Positions 63,000 to 64,000 of a DNA stretch of 64,000 bases are shown here, in pieces (the first letter of the stretch is position 1; every line of letters starts with the position of its first letter). The notes beneath the pieces are model-generated. The model searched no databases, was not told the origin of the DNA, and was given only the letters and a program-made list of their open reading frames with translations. The translations under genes and the position numbers were made by a program. Source of the DNA: Candidatus Proruminimicrobium quisquiliarum (lineage in GTDB: Bacteria > Elusimicrobiota > Endomicrobiia > Endomicrobiales > Endomicrobiaceae); contig JAHDRN010000007.1 in the NCBI GenBank assembly GCA_018433245.1, forward strand, positions 186,001-250,000, in the 5' to 3' direction.

Positions 63000-64000
63000 T
63001 TATATGCAAACAAATTTTTTATGTTCATCAGAAACGGTATTATTTATACATTCTTTGCAACACCATGACTTATCTAAATTTATCAATTTTTTCCTATACT
63101 CCTGCATATTTTTATTATTCCAAATTTCCTCAAAATTTTCACATTCATAAGTTTTTTCAATATTTTCTAAACATAAGCATTCAGGTCTTATTTCTCTGTG
63201 CACTGTTGTGGCAAGCTGTCTCCAAGGGCGTAAACAGAAGGGAACTTTAAAATATTCAGTTTCACATTCTTTAATTTTTTCCGCATTGCAAGAATCGGTT
63301 TTATCGCAATTGTTATTATATGCAACATTATTATCGCATTTAACATTAAAACTATCCAATATAGGTGTTATATCCGGCAATAAATCAATAACTTTTATGT
63401 TGTTTTTTTTTGATTTCGTTAAAATTTGTATTTTTAATTCATTAATCTTTTTAAGGTCTTCCTCTGACTTATCATGAAAGTTATACTTTTTATGATTATG
63501 CTGTTCTATATCCAGTGGAGACAAAATAACGATATCAAATTTGTACTCTATCGCAAAATCCATAATTTTATCTAAATTATAAATATTTTCATCAGATATG
63601 GTTATTCTCATAGTTAAACTTATATTAGTTTTTTCTCTTTGTCTTTCTTCTCTTAAATATTTCAAATTTTCCAATAGAGTTTCAAATTTTGCCCCGCGTC
63701 TTATTTTTTCATATGATTCTTTTTCTATATTATCTATAGATATAGTAATGTCAAGATTCTTTGCTTTAAACAACAAATTTATCCAGTGTTCATTTAACAA
63801 CAAGCCGTTTGTTATAATAATTTGTTTTAAATATTTATTCTTACTAGCTTCTAAAAACAACTCTTCAAAGCCTTTATATAAAAAAACTTCTCCGCCCTGC
63901 CAAGTTATAAGTTCTAAAGTCGGTAAATTTTTTAATATATATGTTTTAAAATTTTCTGATATATCCCAACAATTTGCCTGATCTCTTGTGGCACACATCG
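63000..64000 (-). CDS. Radical SAM/SPASM-like array protein A (5' part beyond right edge)
   Basis: The frame is open to the right edge. Its first in-window ATG (63998) is not the start: it is the Met of the core motif (MC of a CxxxCxxMC pattern), so the N-terminus and two cluster cysteines lie outside. ITWQGGEVFLYKGF, IIITNGLLLNE and TISIDNIEKESYEKIRRGAKF are visible (Asn replaces the usual Gly of SVDG). A Cys/Asn/Asp-rich insert precedes CLRPW; the next Gly is replaced by Arg-Glu context (VHREIRPECLC), and CCKEC ends the module. It shows that the array continues upstream of the window. Confidence 0.85.
   Translation of the reverse strand, partial: MCATRDQANCWDISENFKTYILKNLPTLELITWQGGEVFLYKGFEELFLEASKNKYLKQIIITNGLLLNEHWINLLFKAKNLDITISIDNIEKESYEKIRRGAKFETLLENLKYLREERQREKTNISLTMRITISDENIYNLDKIMDFAIEYKFDIVILSPLDIEQHNHKKYNFHDKSEEDLKKINELKIQILTKSKKNNIKVIDLLPDITPILDSFNVKCDNNVAYNNNCDKTDSCNAEKIKECETEYFKVPFCLRPWRQLATTVHREIRPECLCLENIEKTYECENFEEIWNNKNMQEYRKKLINLDKSWCCKECINNTVSDEHKKFVCI

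Noticed and set aside
47100-63000. Possible small precursor-peptide genes between array members
   Set aside because: All spacers were read on both strands; none exceeds about 65 bases and none contains a start with a ribosome site and a plausible peptide.
63000-63998. ATG 63998 as the start of array gene A
   Set aside because: This Met is within the CxxxCxxC core motif, and the conserved linker must lie further upstream, outside the window.
44855-64000. Repeated segments as a CRISPR array or transposon repeats
   Set aside because: The similarity is at protein level between diverged genes; there are no short identical direct repeats with regular spacers, and no transposase or integrase frame.

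Overview
The window is dense, AT-rich bacterial chromosome using the standard code. LspA, Lnt, LptF/LptG, MltG and a MoxR/BatA/BatB set point to a Gram-negative cell with an outer membrane, LPS-type lipid export and acylated lipoproteins. The many radical-SAM enzymes and the [4Fe-4S] aconitase suggest an anaerobic lifestyle. The gene mix resembles the Elusimicrobiota/Endomicrobium type, but that is an inference without any search. No tRNA, rRNA, IS element or CRISPR array was seen. No gene-free stretch exceeds about 300 bases except the degraded gene at 44855-45725.

Layout. (1) 1-11.3 kb, minus strand: aconitase, proA, MoxR ATPase, DUF58, a Bat-family membrane protein, BatA, BatB and a very long TPR/coiled-coil protein that runs off the left edge. 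It reads as one operon. (2) 11.45-21.6 kb, plus strand: thrC, DUF3467, cinA, ruvX, a NYN-domain protein, mltG, a cysteine desulfurase, mnmA, an FtsB-like protein and a znuACB-type metal transporter, driven by a strong promoter with a palindrome over its -35 box. gpmA follows with its own promoter. A bidirectional terminator (21647-21686) closes this block and the opposing one. (3) 21.7-39.2 kb, minus strand: secA, lnt, prfB (with the programmed +1 frameshift), an unusual aldehyde dehydrogenase, a histidine kinase, yggS, proC, DUF167, mtnA, a VOC protein, ileS, lspA and a SulP transporter. (4) 39.4-44.8 kb, minus strand: lptF, lptG, murI, queD, queC, queE and an RNase H with an N-terminal extension.

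(5) 44.9-64 kb, minus strand: the remarkable part. Ten consecutive paralogous radical-SAM genes with a SPASM-like C-terminal Cys module lie nearly end to end. At least six carry TPR-like helical repeats in front of the radical-SAM core, and one also behind it. They are followed by one B12-binding-type radical-SAM gene and then a decayed eleventh SPASM-type copy. The array starts beyond the right edge. All copies share a linker motif before the core (NExEI, three residues, KxxLxSKPR) and nearly all have WQGGEV where most radical-SAM enzymes have GGEP. Spacers are too short to hide substrate genes. The substrates are therefore unknown: peptides or proteins encoded elsewhere, or sugars of a surface polymer. 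This array is the best candidate for an undescribed system.

Likely cooperation: regions 1, 3 and 4 are mostly housekeeping (translation, envelope biogenesis, queuosine precursor, proline). Region 5 looks like an accessory, lineage-expanded enzyme family with patchy base composition.
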